A program made the position numbers and the translations under genes. A model generated the notes under the pieces. It saw only the letters and a list, made by a program, of their open reading frames with translations, was not told the DNA's origin and did not search any database. From Dendrocalamus latiflorus (Eukaryota; Streptophyta; Magnoliopsida; Poales; Poaceae), in the NCBI GenBank assembly GCA_017311315.1, contig CM029647.1, forward strand, positions 8,671,077-8,735,076: a stretch of 64,000 nucleotides of DNA, in the 5' to 3' direction. Position 1 is the stretch's first letter, and every line of letters begins with the position of its first letter. This document shows positions 21,965 to 33,960 of this stretch, one piece after another.

Positions 21965-22967
21965 CACTGCTACAAAAAGGGTCATCCTAGACACCTCATC
22001 GCAGACAGTTCAATATAAACCGTCAGTGATAAAGTTACCATGGACAGTTTTACAAGATGGACCATCTAAGTCTACAGTGATGGAAAGAACTGTTTTTGAT
22101 GACTCACTTATCATAGATGATTTTATTCTGAACCGTCTGTGATATGTCACAGATGATACAGAACAAAAACCGTCTGTGATGTCTATACTTATCACAGATG
22201 GTTTTTGTTTTGATTAGTCTGTGATGTATCACACATTTCAGAACAAAAGCCATCTATGATGACCAACTTATCACAGATTGTTATTTACCAAGAACCATCC
22301 GTGATAATATTTTAACTTACCCGCTCTCGTCAAATTTGAATTTCTTGCTCATCTTGCTGGATTTGCTCTTTAAAATAGAAGGTTCAGTTGTTCTTCTTCT
22401 CATCTCATTCTTCTCACTTATCCACTCCTCATCTCTCTCTTCTCACTTCTCTATTTCTCTTTGCCAAATTTTCCCTTAAAAATAGAAAGCTTGGTCAACT
22501 CTTCTTCTCCTCTGCTCCTCCTATCGTTCCCCACCTCTTCATTTTTACTATGGCTTGGATGGTCAAAGATTTAGCTAAGTCTTAATTTTACCGTGGTTTG
22601 GATTTGCTATGACTTGGAATCCCAAAATTGTGGACATCTGAACCACGGTAAAATGATGACTTAGCCAAAATTTGGGCATCTAAGCCATGGTAAAATTATC
22701 AACTTTTTTTAGCTCTAGTATAGCTATCACAGACAGTTTTTACCAAGAATCGTTTGTGATAACTGACTATGACAGACGGTTCTAGTTTTGAACCATCTAT
22801 GATAACGAACGATCACAGACAATTCTAGTTTCGAGCCGTCAATGATATGGTTTTCACAGACGGTTCAAAGAACCCCTATTTTTATTGACCCATGAAAACA
22901 GACAGTTCAAGGAACCATCTATGATGATGGTTCTGAACCGCCTGTAATGAATTTTTCTGTGGTAGTG
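21965..22967. mobile_element. Non-autonomous CACTA element with GCA target duplication
   Basis: The left end CACTGCTACAAAAAGG and right end (reverse complement CACTACCACAGAAAAA) are CACTA-type termini. GCA flanks both sides (21962-21964 and 22968-22970), the 3-bp duplication of this superfamily. The interior is filled with subterminal-type repeats of TCACAGACGGTT and AACCGTCTGTGAT in both orientations, and has no transposase. It lies inside the copia LTR and is therefore younger than it. Confidence 0.83.
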
Positions 22968-24278
22968 GCACTATATGGCTTGGTCGGTCCAAGTGAGGTG
23001 TGGTCCAGTGAAACCAAAATAGGAGAGACTTGCTAACATGTAGCAAGCCAGTGGTGTACCTACACATGGCTAGCATAGCGATTGCTTGTAATGGAAGGAG
23101 AAGACTGGATCAGGAAAGAGTATTTTGGTAGTTTGACGAAAATACCATAAGATACTTTGATCAAAACCGTTGCACTTGAGTAACGTTTGGGAGAGTGGAT
23201 TTGGTTAAGAAGGAGCTGAGAAGAGCAAGTATTTGGTCTTATGTGCTTTGAAAAATATGCATAAGTGAAATGTGTGAGTTAAAACCCATGTATGTGGGGG
23301 GTTTTTAGTTTTCCCATTTATGCTAAGTGGATAGTATCCACTAAAGATTAGCCTATCTATTTAACGGGGTTGGGATAAAGACTTGTGGTTAACCATCTAA
23401 CCATCCTCTTACATGATATAAAGTATTCTAGGGTTAGGGTTTGAGAGAAATTGAGTGTCGTGGTGTGCTTACTTGTCCTCTAGGTAAAGTGGCTGTAAAA
23501 TCTTCATCTTCAAGTAGCCATATATCAATCTTTATTCTTCTTCATGAATTCCTTTCGTGTTGATTGATTTACTCTTCATTTTGTTATTTTTGTTCTCTCT
23601 TTTCTTCTTGATCTTGTTATGCTAAGGATGTGCAAGAGATAGCGGCGATAACCTCTGAAAATTAATTTCTATCCATCTAGGTACTTGGTTGGTAAGTACA
23701 TGAAGAAACCCGGTTTTACTTGGATTTGATCTTGATGAGTGATTTCTTGATCTGAAGGTTTTTGGCTTAATTTATTTGGTGTTTTTAGTTGCTGTGACAT
23801 GCGGGAATATGTCTAGAGCCATCTTGGCCATTTTCTACCCATAAACAAGTCATATTTATCGTTTTGGTTTTTTTGCCCTATTTTAATACAATCTTGTTTA
23901 AATTTGAAAAAAGGTACAAACTTTGACATAGATTTTTGCGATTCATGGATGGAATAGGTTCTTAAGACTTTATGCAAGGTATGAGCAAAATTTCATAGTG
24001 TTTGGATTTGTATTTTAGGAGTTGCACCAAATTTGGATTGCGTCGAACTATTCTGGCTAGGGTGGCCGGCCCAACTACCCCCACCGGTATGACCGGCTGG
24101 CGATCAAACCGGCCCCTGGTAGCTAGTCTAATCGCTAGAAGCTGGCCTCCTCCAGAGTTTGTTCTCTTGAGTGCTTTTCTTCGGGTTTTTGGCTATTGAT
24201 CCTGAGCTTCGTATAACTCTATAGTTACTTGAGTAAAGGACCAGGAATACTTGGGGTAAAATTTTGGATGACACCATT

Positions 24279-24813
24279 AACCCTGGGCACGAAAAACCGA
24301 AAACCAAGTACTGAACCGAATTTACCGAGAACCGAACCGAAAGTACCGAAACCGAAAATTTCGGTTCCAGGTTCTCAGGAACCGAATTTACCGAGGAAAT
24401 TCGGTTCGGTGCCTCGGTTTACCGAAATACCGAAATACCGAGGAAATTTGAGTAGTGAGTACTAAGTAATATGTAATATTATTGATGGGTCTATTGTGGA
24501 TAGCTATATTATGTATTTATGACTTTTTCTCTGTATGATTTGGCACTTATTCTATATGAAATCATGTTACATTTCTGTCAAAATTGGCTATTGAACTTGA
24601 TGTTACATGCTGCTGTACCCTGTTCGGTAATTTCGGTAAATACCGGAACCGAACCGAAAGAACCGATACCGAATTTCTTCGGTACCGAGTCTTTTCAAGA
24701 ACCGAACGGTACCGAGATTCTCAGGAACCGAATTTGTATGGGTACCAAGGAACCGAACCGATCGGTTCGGTAGTACCGAACGCCCGTTCGGTAGTACCGA
24801 ACGCCCAGGGTGA
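24279..24813. mobile_element. Element made of ACCGAA repeats, 9-bp target duplication (MULE-like?)
   Basis: Ends are ACCCTGGGC and GCCCAGGGT, inverted. GACACCATT flanks both sides (24270-24278 and 24814-24822). Both halves (24295-24445 and 24640-24800) are dense in ACCGAA and its complement TTCGGT; a central AT-rich spacer lacks them. The related LTR at 16510-16535 reads GAGGCACCATTCACTCC without an insertion and so represents the empty site. A 9-bp duplication is typical of Mutator-like elements, but the short TIR is not diagnostic. Confidence 0.7.
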
Positions 24814-24854
24814 GACACCATTCACCTTTTTTTGTTGCCTTTCAGTCATACAAG

Positions 24855-24866
24855 TGATATCTGAGC
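24855..24866 (+). other. Degenerate primer-binding site of the copia element
   Basis: TGATATCTGAGC, two bases after the LTR end, matches 10 of 12 positions of the initiator-Met tRNA primer site TGGTATCAGAGC used by most plant LTR retrotransposons. Confidence 0.65.
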
Positions 24867-24908
24867 CCAATTAGCTCTTCTCATATATCTTAACCAGTCT
24901 TAAGAGCC

Positions 24909-26998
24909 ATGGTATTAGAGAAGTATACAACCAAGACATCCGTGTTCAATGGAATCGATTTATCTTATTGGAAGGCTCGTATGCAATTCTACATTGAGGC
25001 TCAAGGGCACGTAATTTAGATTAAAGTCACTGATCCTTATGTCGTGCTGGCAAATGATAAGGTGGTCACACCTGATGTAAAGGCAAACAATAAGGCTCAT
25101 AATTTTCTGATTTAAGGTTTAGTAGATCGAAGTTTGAGCATGTTTCTCATTGAGGTCTGCTCATAAGATCTAGAAGACCCTTATTGATTACCATGAGGGC
25201 TCTACCGCGATCAAGGAAATAAGACAGAACCACCTGAAGAAAGACTACTCAAAGATCGAGCAAAGGCCTGATCAATCTTTGGATGAGTTGTAGGAAAGGT
25301 TTTCCAAGATTATTCACGATTTGTGTTTTGATGAGCTTGTATTTTCTAAATCAGAGAATGCACGCCAACTATTGGGTGCCCTTGATATCAGAGTTTGAGG
25401 AATGAAGATCACTTTTATCGATGACAACATTGTCATTAGTGAGCTTACCATGGATAAGCTCTACTTGAGGTTAAAGACGCATAAGATTGACTTCATCTAG
25501 CGTCTCTCCAAGACAGAGTCAATGGCACTTGTGGTTGACCCATCTCAGAGCAATCCTTCAGGATCCTTGGACTTTGGCTCTTTTGGATTTTTATTATTCA
25601 CTTTGCATTCTTTGAGCGATGAGCAGCTAGAGCGGCTACCTGAAGATAATTTAGCCCTCCTATTCACAAAATTCACGAGAGTATACAACAAAGTGAGGAA
25701 CAAAAGGAGAGGTGACCGATCACCTGCTTTGAGTGTGGTGAGCCGAACCACATTTGGGCTAAGTGCCCTAAGCTGAAGGGCAAGGAGGATAAGGACCTCT
25801 AGAGGTGTTCTCAAGCTCATGATGCGAAGGCCAACTATCATAAGTTTGTTAACTAGGTCATTCCCACTCTTAAGAACATCGACATGAGTGATGTAGACTC
25901 GAAGACGGACGACGATGAGGATGACTTCCATGGCAAGAAGAAGGCTCAGGACTTTACCGGCATGTGTTTCATGGCCAAGGGTAGCACTAACATTTACTCC
26001 TTCGATGAGCCCACAGCAATCCCGATGAGGTTCGGCGTGCGAGGAAGGAGGACGCGTGGCTTGTTGATTTTGGGTGTTCTCGATACATGACTAAAGATAT
26101 CCGGCAATAAGTTGATCACATGTGGAGATGTTTCTACTAGAACCATGATAGCAAAGGGCATAGTGCGCGTCAATAACAACTTCATGCTTAAGAACTTTGC
26201 TTGGTAAGTAAGCTGAGGTTAATCTACCATCTGTTTTTCCAGCTTCTTCATGAGGGTCTAGAAGTGAGATTCAAGAGTGGTAGGTATAGAGTTTTAGATT
26301 CCTCAGGTGAGTATTTCTTTTGGATCTCTAGGTTTGAGAGGATCTTTAGTGCTGATTTCAGTATCTCTTCTATCTCTAGCCCTAGATGTCTTGTGGCTTC
26401 TGACTCTCATGACTTAGTGTTGTAGCATTGTAGGCTTGAATATATATATTTCGATCACTTGACTAGAGTCAGTAGCAAGAACCTTATTAGAGAATTGCGT
26501 AGACTTAAGAGTGCTAGATGACGCATACCCTATAGATATGGTAAGATGGTTTCTACTTCGTATCTACCTTTTACTTTAGTGATGACTGATGGATTGGACA
26601 ACCCTTGCACTTAGACACAGTTGGCCCTTCTAGTGTCAAGTCTACAGGAGGGAATTAATATGTGCTTATCAATGTAGATGACTTCTCTAAGTATTCTTGG
26701 GTATATTTTCTGATTTCTAAGGATTAGACCTTTGGTTGCTTTAGAGAGTTGGCTCTTAGACTAGCAGTTGATCTTCTAAGAGCCTTGAGAGCTATTAGGA
26801 GTAACAATGACGCATAATTAAAGAATTTATCCTTTGCCATTTTTCTGCATTGAGAGAGTGTTAGAGCAACAATTCTCACATAGACTTCCCCGGTAGAATG
26901 GGTTATAGAGAGAAATAAGAGAACCCTTGTAGAAATTGCTAGGACAATGTTAGATAAGCATAGCACCCTTAGGAAGTTTTGGGATGAGGCGATCTTGT
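24909..26998 (+). pseudogene. Degenerate Ty1/copia gag-pol
   Basis: From ATG 24909 the frame reads VFNGIDLSYWKARMQFYIEA, a copia gag start, then many stops and shifts. A CCHC knuckle with C-x2-C-x4-H-x4-C spacing lies at 25725-25766. A protease-like WLVDFGCSRYMTKD follows at about 26056-26097, where the family has DSG. The integrase region (about 26430-26990) shows FDHLTRVSSKNLIREL and RTLVEIARTMLDKH. The similarity stops near 26998, so reverse transcriptase, RNase H and the 3' LTR are missing. The gag start begins 57 bp after the LTR. Truncated and dead. Confidence 0.8.
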
Positions 26999-28080
26999 TA
27001 AACCCGGAAACAACACCTACGGATCATCTGTGTCAATCGCACTAGTCTAGGAAGAGCTAGTGCACACAGTGGTAACAGGGATATATATTATTCATAATGA
27101 CAAACCTTATTAATTAAAAGAGTATGGGCCTTATGGCCAAATTTTACCTCTACACGGCCCATCAGCCAAATATAAAGAAAAATAACAGCGGAAGATAATA
27201 AATAAAGTAGAGAAGCCCAGCAAATCTGCCCATAGGCAAAATGACTGTGAAACACGATCTACTCGTTCTGATCTTTACCATAGTCGAAGTAGTCGTAGAG
27301 ATGTCCCGAGAGCTGCTCAGCCATGTAGTCATAGTGAACCTTTTCTTTTACGAACTTTGCATCTTTCTCTTTTTTAAACTGCCCAAAAGTTGATAAACAC
27401 TGTATAAAATATTGTTATATGGTTTGATGAGGCAGTTACCAATATTTAAATTTTGTTTAATCATGATAGTTACTAGGGAGTGATTGTAGTGTTCTTAAAA
27501 GGATCTGGAGACATCCCAAGAGATGCTCAACCACACCGATCTTTCTTCTTGACTTGCACTGCGGGAATACAATAAAGTTTCTAGGCAGCGCAACCTGCAT
27601 AACCGCTTGGTTTCTTCATTGACATCGACTACTTTCACGATTGCTCGTTTTTGCGCTGCTTCCCTTTTCTTCGTTGCCTCCGCTGTAAGTCGTTCACGCG
27701 ATGGATCGAATCTGTTGTGATATTTTTTATGTATTTTCTGAAGTACAATAAATTACTTACTATTAATTTTACTATATTATTAATTTTTTACTGTATTTAT
27801 CTTTTCCTCCTAGTCATATAATATAAGTTCTCATTCTTAGTAAGCATCGTTCTATAACATAAATTTATTGTGGATGCCAAAGGTGTAGTTTTTACAATAT
27901 TTTCACTATATACATTTAATTTAATGCTGAAAAAACTGAGTGAATATTTGTAGTATACCATTTAATATGGACATTTATGATTTAATAGTATTATTTTTAA
28001 AATTTAATATTTTTTATCTATATATTTGGTGGACTTAAGGCTTATATTACCGAACATAAATAGTAATAGAATTTAGAATT
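26999..28080. repeat. Unassigned repeat debris
   Basis: After the copia truncation comes LTR-like text (27040-27480) with TGGGCCTTATGGCC and a GTCGAAGTAGTCGTAGAGAT segment, then AT-rich sequence to 28080. The phrase for AGAGCTGCTCAGCCA near 27310 has a degenerate echo (AGAGATGCTCAACCA) near 27520. No gene was recognised. Confidence 0.35.
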
Positions 28081-28620
28081 AAAATATTCCACATGCTATC
28101 AATGGGACAGGCGGCTTTGGGCGCGGGGCCGGCGTGCCAGGCCGCGCGGGGTGAGGAAGATGGCAATGTGGCATGGTTGGAGCCAATAATTTGGTGTGAC
28201 ATGTCGTGGAGACGGGCAGGCAGGGGCAGGCCTCGGGTGCCGGGAAGGGGCAGGAGACGAGCAGCGCCGTGTTTGTCCTCCTCCGCGTCCTCTCGCCATC
28301 GCATCGCGTGCGCTGCAACGCACGGAACCGACTCCTCCGTCCTCCCCGTGTGTTGCGTTCGTGGCAGTGGGGGATTCTTCTCGTGCTCGGCGTCCGCCTT
28401 GGCGCTAGTAGTTTGCTGTTGCGGTTGAGGTTTAAGGGCCGTCTGGTTGGACGCCCGGCCGCTTGGTCGAACCACGGTATAATGCATGGTACACGATGCA
28501 CGCGCAGAGACCAATACGGCCAGGTTAGAATATTCTTCTACGTCGCGGTAGAGAACTCTATGCATCATCTCAAATGTCTACCAAAATTAAACTTCCAGTA
28601 AGCATTACTAGCAAGATTGC
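28081..28620. other. GC-rich block without an assignable gene
   Basis: A sharp GC-rich island with long open frames on both strands (28047-28568 on minus is the longest). None shows a domain, a convincing start or splice pattern. It may be a fragment of a promoter or exon carried by a transposon. Confidence 0.35.
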
Positions 28621-28644
28621 CTAGCAAGTAGAACTACTTTTTCC

Positions 28645-29540
28645 CCCCTCATATATAGCGTTTGTTCTTTTCGACTGAAACTAGCGGCATTTAGCTTTTA
28701 CTATTGTACCTAACTTTCAAACGGTGTATTTTCTTAAGACGGGGTCTACAAGTTAATTATAGTACACGTTAAAAACCTAACATCTGTATTAACCAAAATC
28801 ACAAACGAGTATCTATCTCTCCGTAATCTCTATCATAAACAGCTAAAATTCAAAAATTTTAACTAAAAGCTACAACCAAACCAAACAAGCCCACGTGAAG
28901 AAGCGCAACCCCCGGCGCGCGAGTCCAATGAAGTGCCCCTCTCAGGGCGTGAGAAACATTAGTTTGGGTAATGCAACTCGCTTAGGGCTCTTTTTTTCAC
29001 TTTTGGTTTTTAGCTTCTTTAAAAATTTAAAATAAATAGAACATTTTTTCAAATAGGTTTTTAAACGGTTTTTCGAATTCAAAATATTATGCGTCATTTA
29101 TGCTGATATTTTTACTATCCACTTCGTCTCAAAAAATATAGGTAAAAACCATCAATAGTAGCTTAAAAAACATGTCCTAGAATACCTGACCAGGCTGAAA
29201 TTTGTATTGGGCCAGGCTGAACCTGAACAGTGCTTAGCTTAGGACTGTGCCTAGCACGAGCAGGTTGGGCTCCTTTGTGCTATATATGATCTTTTTCTTT
29301 GCACAACGAGTACCCAAATGTTTTTCATGTCATTTTATTACTTACATGATTGGACTCAAATTATGCCATCTACTGCACATGCACGACTTGGTTCACAGTC
29401 CATTAGATACACAAACACTTTTTCTGGATGATTTCAGGGTAAGCAGTTGGGTCTAGATTAGTTATAAAAAAAAAGTTAGGTTAGGGCGCGAAGACAGCAA
29501 GATAAGACTGTGGAGCTGTCCACAGTCTCGTCATGCATGC
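28645..29540. other. Intergenic DNA upstream of the RING gene, with a dispersed repeat
   Basis: 28645-28885 resembles 13745-14015 (shared TTAAGACGGGGTCTAC-type text), and 28980-29150 is another AT-rich MITE-like unit beginning TTTTTTTCACTTTTGG. No coding sequence was recognised. Confidence 0.4.
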
Positions 29541-29913
29541 GGTCAGCGTGTGTCCACTAAGCGCGCAGCAAACGCAATAGGCCACGCGGAGCTCCCAGAC
29601 CAAAAACAAACACGACCCGTTCAAAGTTTTTGGGCCAGGCCGCATGGGCGTTTCGCTTGCTTCCTTGCGTCCGCGCGCAGGCCATACGATGCACGCGGGG
29701 AGGGCGACTCGGTGGCACGCGTGACTGACGCCGGTGGCGAGCGAGCACCTCTCGTGCAGATCGCCCCTCTTTTTTCTCCGGATTCGCCTCCTCGCGGAGA
29801 GGCGCCCTTCCTCCCGTCCCCTCCCCTCCTTCCACCAACCAGACAACACATACAAGAGGAACCGGAAGAAGAAGAGGAACAAAATCCCCTCCCGCCCCTA
29901 TCCACCCGCCGAT

Positions 29914-31880
29914 ATGGCCGCCTCCGCCTCCGCCTCCGCCTCGTCGTCCTCCCCCTCATCCTCCTTCGTCCCCGTCCCCACTCCCCTCCCCCTCGACAAG
30001 GTGGGTGCTCGTTGGATCTGCGGGAATCTGCGCCGATCTGCTCCTGCGGTGGTTAATCTTGTTTGCCTTCTTTCTGTTAGGCGGCATCTGTAGGCGGTGG
30101 AAGCGGTGGCGACCGGGCGGTGGATTGCGGGGTGTGCGCGATTTGCCTGGACAAGATCGCCCTCAAGGAGACGGCTCTTGTCAAGGGCTGCGACCACGCC
30201 TACTGGTTGGTTCTCTGTTTTCCGCCCTCCAAAATTACCGCTCCATTTTTCACACTGGAATTCCGATCCCTTTGGTAGATTGTCGTGTTTTGCCTTCGTC
30301 TTGAAGGAGATTATATCAGTCCAGAAATCTAATTGATAGATGTGGGTAATTTCGATCAAGCCTTCGGGCCTTGGGGGTGGTTGGGGGGTAATTTCGATCA
30401 AGCCTTCGGGCCTTGGGGGTGGTTGGGGGGTAATTTCGATCAAGCCTTCGGGCCTTGGGGGTGGTTGGGGGGTAATTTCGATCAAATTGGCTTGGCCAGT
30501 CCCCATTAGCATGCGACTCCCACTCAACTGTATGAACTATTGATTTAGATTTCTAGCATCCTAGACCTAGAAAATTTATGCACTTATTGAGGATGGGTAT
30601 GGTACATGTGCATGTAATTTTTGACTATCCACTAATAATCCTACAAGTGGGAGAGGTGGGGAGTGACAGATAAATAGGGGAGGACAACTTTTGGAGAACT
30701 TTTTGTTAATAAAGGTTGTATGTAGCATAGCCCCCCTTCTATGTAAACAAGAAGTCTTGTTAGTTTTGATGAATTGTTCTAAATGGTAGGCTTTGGTTTC
30801 TTGGGATGAAGTTGAACATGTTCTTCATCATGGTTCTCATGTGCAGTTGCTTGTTTGTTGCCCACCAACCATATTTCATATTCAACGGTGGTCGTTAGCA
30901 TCTCTTATGGGTTTGATGACTTGATCTGATATTATATGCCGGAATAGTGTTTGACTCCATGTGAGATAGCTTGCTTAGACGTATGTATTCCAGTTGACGC
31001 TGAAGGACCTAATTTCCGTTAGTATTATTTGTCATGCGCTTACTTTCTGTTCTCAGTTGTTACCAAACCCTAATGTTTTGGACATTGATCCTAGATACAT
31101 ATTTGGCAGCTTTTCTTTCATCTCTGATGATAATTGTTTTGCAAATGACCCGTTGCTAATTCTGTTTGTAATCCCTTCTGTGCAAGCAGTGTAACATGCA
31201 TTCTGAGGTGGGCGTCCTGCAAGCAGACACCTCTATGCCCACAATGCAAGCACCCATTTGATTTCCTCAGTGTGCACCGCTCTCTTGATGGCTGGTAACC
31301 CCTTGTTTCCCCGTTATGTGGGGGCACAGTTGTTTCAGGTAGACTGTAAGCTTGATGCTTGTTTCTTTTCCTCAGCATTCATGACTACCTGTTTGAGGAG
31401 AGCGTAACCCTTCTCCTGAGGGCCACTTGGTTTGAGCCCCTGATTGTAGAGGCTCACGAGGAGGCTCTGGATGAAGAAGAATTTTACCACAATTACCAAT
31501 ACGATGATGGCGATGAAGATGACCTTGATGAGGAAACTTATTACATGAGCATGTCACCAAGCATTCGAATTGGTAACAGGAGGTGGGGTGACAGTGGGTA
31601 CATCAGAGGAGGCAGGAGAGAGGCCAGGCCAGTGAGCCGTCAGTCCTTGAATGACTCTGATGCTGGTCCATCCAGGACTCCCAAGAAGAAAGAGGCATCA
31701 GCATCAGCATCAGCATCAGTATCCAAGGATGTTGCAGGAAGGCGGGCAAGAAGGGCTCAGAAGCGAGAAGCTGCAGACAAGGCAGCTGCAGAAAAGCACC
31801 TGAAGCACCTGCAGAGGTTGGGCCTCAGACAAGCACTTGAAACACCACCTGCAGAGGTTGGGCCTCAGACAAGCACTTGA
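29914..31880 (+). CDS. C3HC4 RING-finger protein, probable E3 ubiquitin ligase (four exons)
   Basis: Exons 29914-30000, 30081-30205, 31190-31294 and 31376-31880 join in frame (822 nt, 273 aa) with GT-AG introns of 80, 984 and 81 bp. Residues 1-29 are Ser/Ala/Pro-rich. The RING domain is at 48-90: CAIC (48-51), C66, H68, CVTC (71-74), CPQC (87-90), all ligands present in C3HC4 order, with the Cys71 codon split by intron 2. A conserved block follows (FDFLSVHRSLDGCIHDYLFE, then LLLRATWFEPLIVE), an acidic Glu/Asp/Tyr region, an (Ala-Ser)n tract and a Lys/Arg/Ala-rich coiled stretch. RING proteins recruit E2 enzymes and ubiquitinate targets; substrate and location are unknown. The C-terminal 15 residues were altered by a 40-bp tandem duplication. 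The gene model is my own splice inference. Confidence 0.87.
30346..30485. repeat. 42-bp tandem repeat, 3.3 units, in RING intron 2
   Basis: Units begin at 30346, 30388 and 30430 with identical text (GTAATTTCGATCAAGCCTTC...), plus a partial 14-bp unit at 30472. The copies appear identical, so the array is recent. The period is a multiple of 3, which explains the repetitive VISIKPSGLGGGWG frame read through the intron. Confidence 0.93.
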
Positions 31881-31905
31881 AACACCACCTGCAGAAGTTG
31901 GGCCT
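31806..31905. repeat. 40-bp tandem duplication at the RING gene stop codon
   Basis: The unit starting CACCTGCAGAGGTTGGGCCT begins at 31806 and 31846, with a partial third copy at 31886. The period is not a multiple of 3. The present frame stops at 31880 inside unit 2. Removing one unit would give a frame that ends at the TAA in the third copy. Confidence 0.93.
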
Positions 31906-33960
31906 TAAGTGGAGGAGTGATTCACCCACCACTGTAGATAGTGGTGCTGTGAAGAACACTGCAGCCCTTGGGCCACAAAATAATCTTCCATTGTGAAAAA
32001 GTGGAAGGTGGTCTTGTATCATGGCAACTTTGCCGCGTTGTACAGTACTTTCACTCTTTTAGGGGAATGCAAATTGCTAGCTGTGCTGATTTTCTGAGCA
32101 ATGTGGCAATTTAGATACGTTGTTGCATCTGACTACCTTAGGATAAAAATGAAATGAGGAACCGAGTTTTATTGCGTCTGTATACATGAAAACACTGCTT
32201 GTTGACGTGTGATGATACAGTCAGTGTCTCGGTGACTAGTTCATCCTTACTGTGCCTTTTTTGCTCTCGTATTCTCATGCTTTGTCCTGTGAACACACAA
32301 TATGTGGTCTTGATTCGTGTTGTGTTGCCTTGGTGTCCCTGGCTGGCTTTGATGCATTTCGCTCGAGTGGTTCTGAAATGGATGACAAGAATGATTGTTT
32401 TGGGCTATCGAGGGAAGAGAGGGGTCATTTACTTTATGTACACTCCCGTCCTGCGTCGTGGCCTGTAGGTAGTGTGGATGAACTGATGGCACCTGTTTTA
32501 TCTGTCGTACCTCAACCTACCATATTAGGTGCCACTATAAACATTGATGTCGCTGGATTTCTGAGGTTAGCCAAAGGTCACAACATGCTATCCTTAAGTC
32601 CAAAGCATAGCCTTCTCAGAGACATCTAGTTAAATCCTTGGAGCGAATTACTGGGTGTTGTCGAAAGCATTCAATTCGTTCTACTCGTAAACTCTTCACT
32701 GCATCGACTGTCCAGTACATGGGTCCGACCCAACGGAAGGTCCGTCGGGACTTGGGAGAAGCACCAAGCACCATCGAACGGGAGCTTCTGAAGAAAAAAA
32801 AAACATCCGTCGTGATCGACTCGTCTAACATTTTTTTTAGATAAAGGATATAAAATCCGACCTCTATATCCACGTGGGATATACACAGCCAAGAGCGACT
32901 CCTCTGACATGGAACAGGCGCGCGAATGTTCAGGTCAAAATGCCGTCCGTCACACGCACACAACTAGCCAATCACCATAAAACACGGTCCCACATGATCA
33001 CTAATGCCATTTTTTGAAGGTTGTGGTAACTTCTAACGGCAGTTTTTTTACCCCATCCTAGTTCCTAAACAAACTTTTCACTGTCTATTACACAAGTTTA
33101 TCCACAGCAATCGCTGGTTCTCAATAGTAGAAATCCTGAGTAGTATCAGTGGTTATGAATGCAAGCGATTAGTGGTTAATTATGAAGGTAATCCATGGCA
33201 AAATTTTTTTTTTGCTGCAACCATTCGAAACGGTACGAATACGGTCCATGACAGATCAAACCAAGGCATCCCGCAAGATGAGGCTTCACGCGACAAGACC
33301 CAGACAGAATCCTACGAGAGTTGTGGCCTCGGAGGAATGCATGCGAGGGCGGTGCGCTTCCGTGTCCCCTGCAACAGTTGTCTCCATGGCTCTGCAGTCA
33401 ACTCCATCATCGTCATCGACCATCGCACGGTGCCGAGGTCTAGACTCTGTGCAGCATCCCTCCTCTCCCTCGTGCAGCCGTGCCGCGCGCGCACGGCTGG
33501 TTCGCCGATACGCTCCGTATTCGCTTCGATGTTGAGACGGACGGCCACTGTTTCGGATATTTCCGGCGTGCCGATGCCCTTGTTCGGCGACTGGACCGGA
33601 TGGCGAAACCTGTGGCTGCTGGTTCGCGGCTCACGGGACCTTCAAACATTGCTGCATAGTGGAGTACACCTACGCGAAACATGGCTGGCAAAAGGTGACC
33701 CTCATGACGAGACCCGTGTCCTGTACCGCAAGCAATCACGCAACTTTATCTTGTAAAAGTTTGTCCCTACGACCTAGGGTTTCCATGACACCTACTACCT
33801 GCTGCTCGCATGGATGGCACGGAGTGCTTATGCTACTATACTGGGGTCTCTTCCTCGGTGTAGAGAAATTCTCTGTGGAGCATCAGATCACCCAAAACGA
33901 ATGCGGTTCAGATTCATTGTACAGGGCAAGAAACACTGCATCCAGCGTAAATATAAACAA
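31881..33960. other. RING gene 3' region and intergenic DNA
   Basis: 31881 to about 32100 is presumed 3' UTR. The frames at 32252-32629 (+) and 33172-33756 (+) are long enough to notice but contain no domain I recognise, lack splice or promoter support, and overlap equally long antisense frames. Left unassigned. Confidence 0.4.

Noticed and set aside
28047..28601. A 173-codon minus-strand ORF and plus-strand rivals
   Set aside because: Compositional frames in a GC-rich block; no start context, splice signals or domain.
30340..30543. Repetitive VISIKPSGLGGGWG ORF
   Set aside because: It lies within RING intron 2 and arises from the 42-bp tandem repeat.
33172..33756. A 194-codon plus-strand ORF
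   Set aside because: No recognisable domain, mixed composition and equally open antisense frames; left unassigned.
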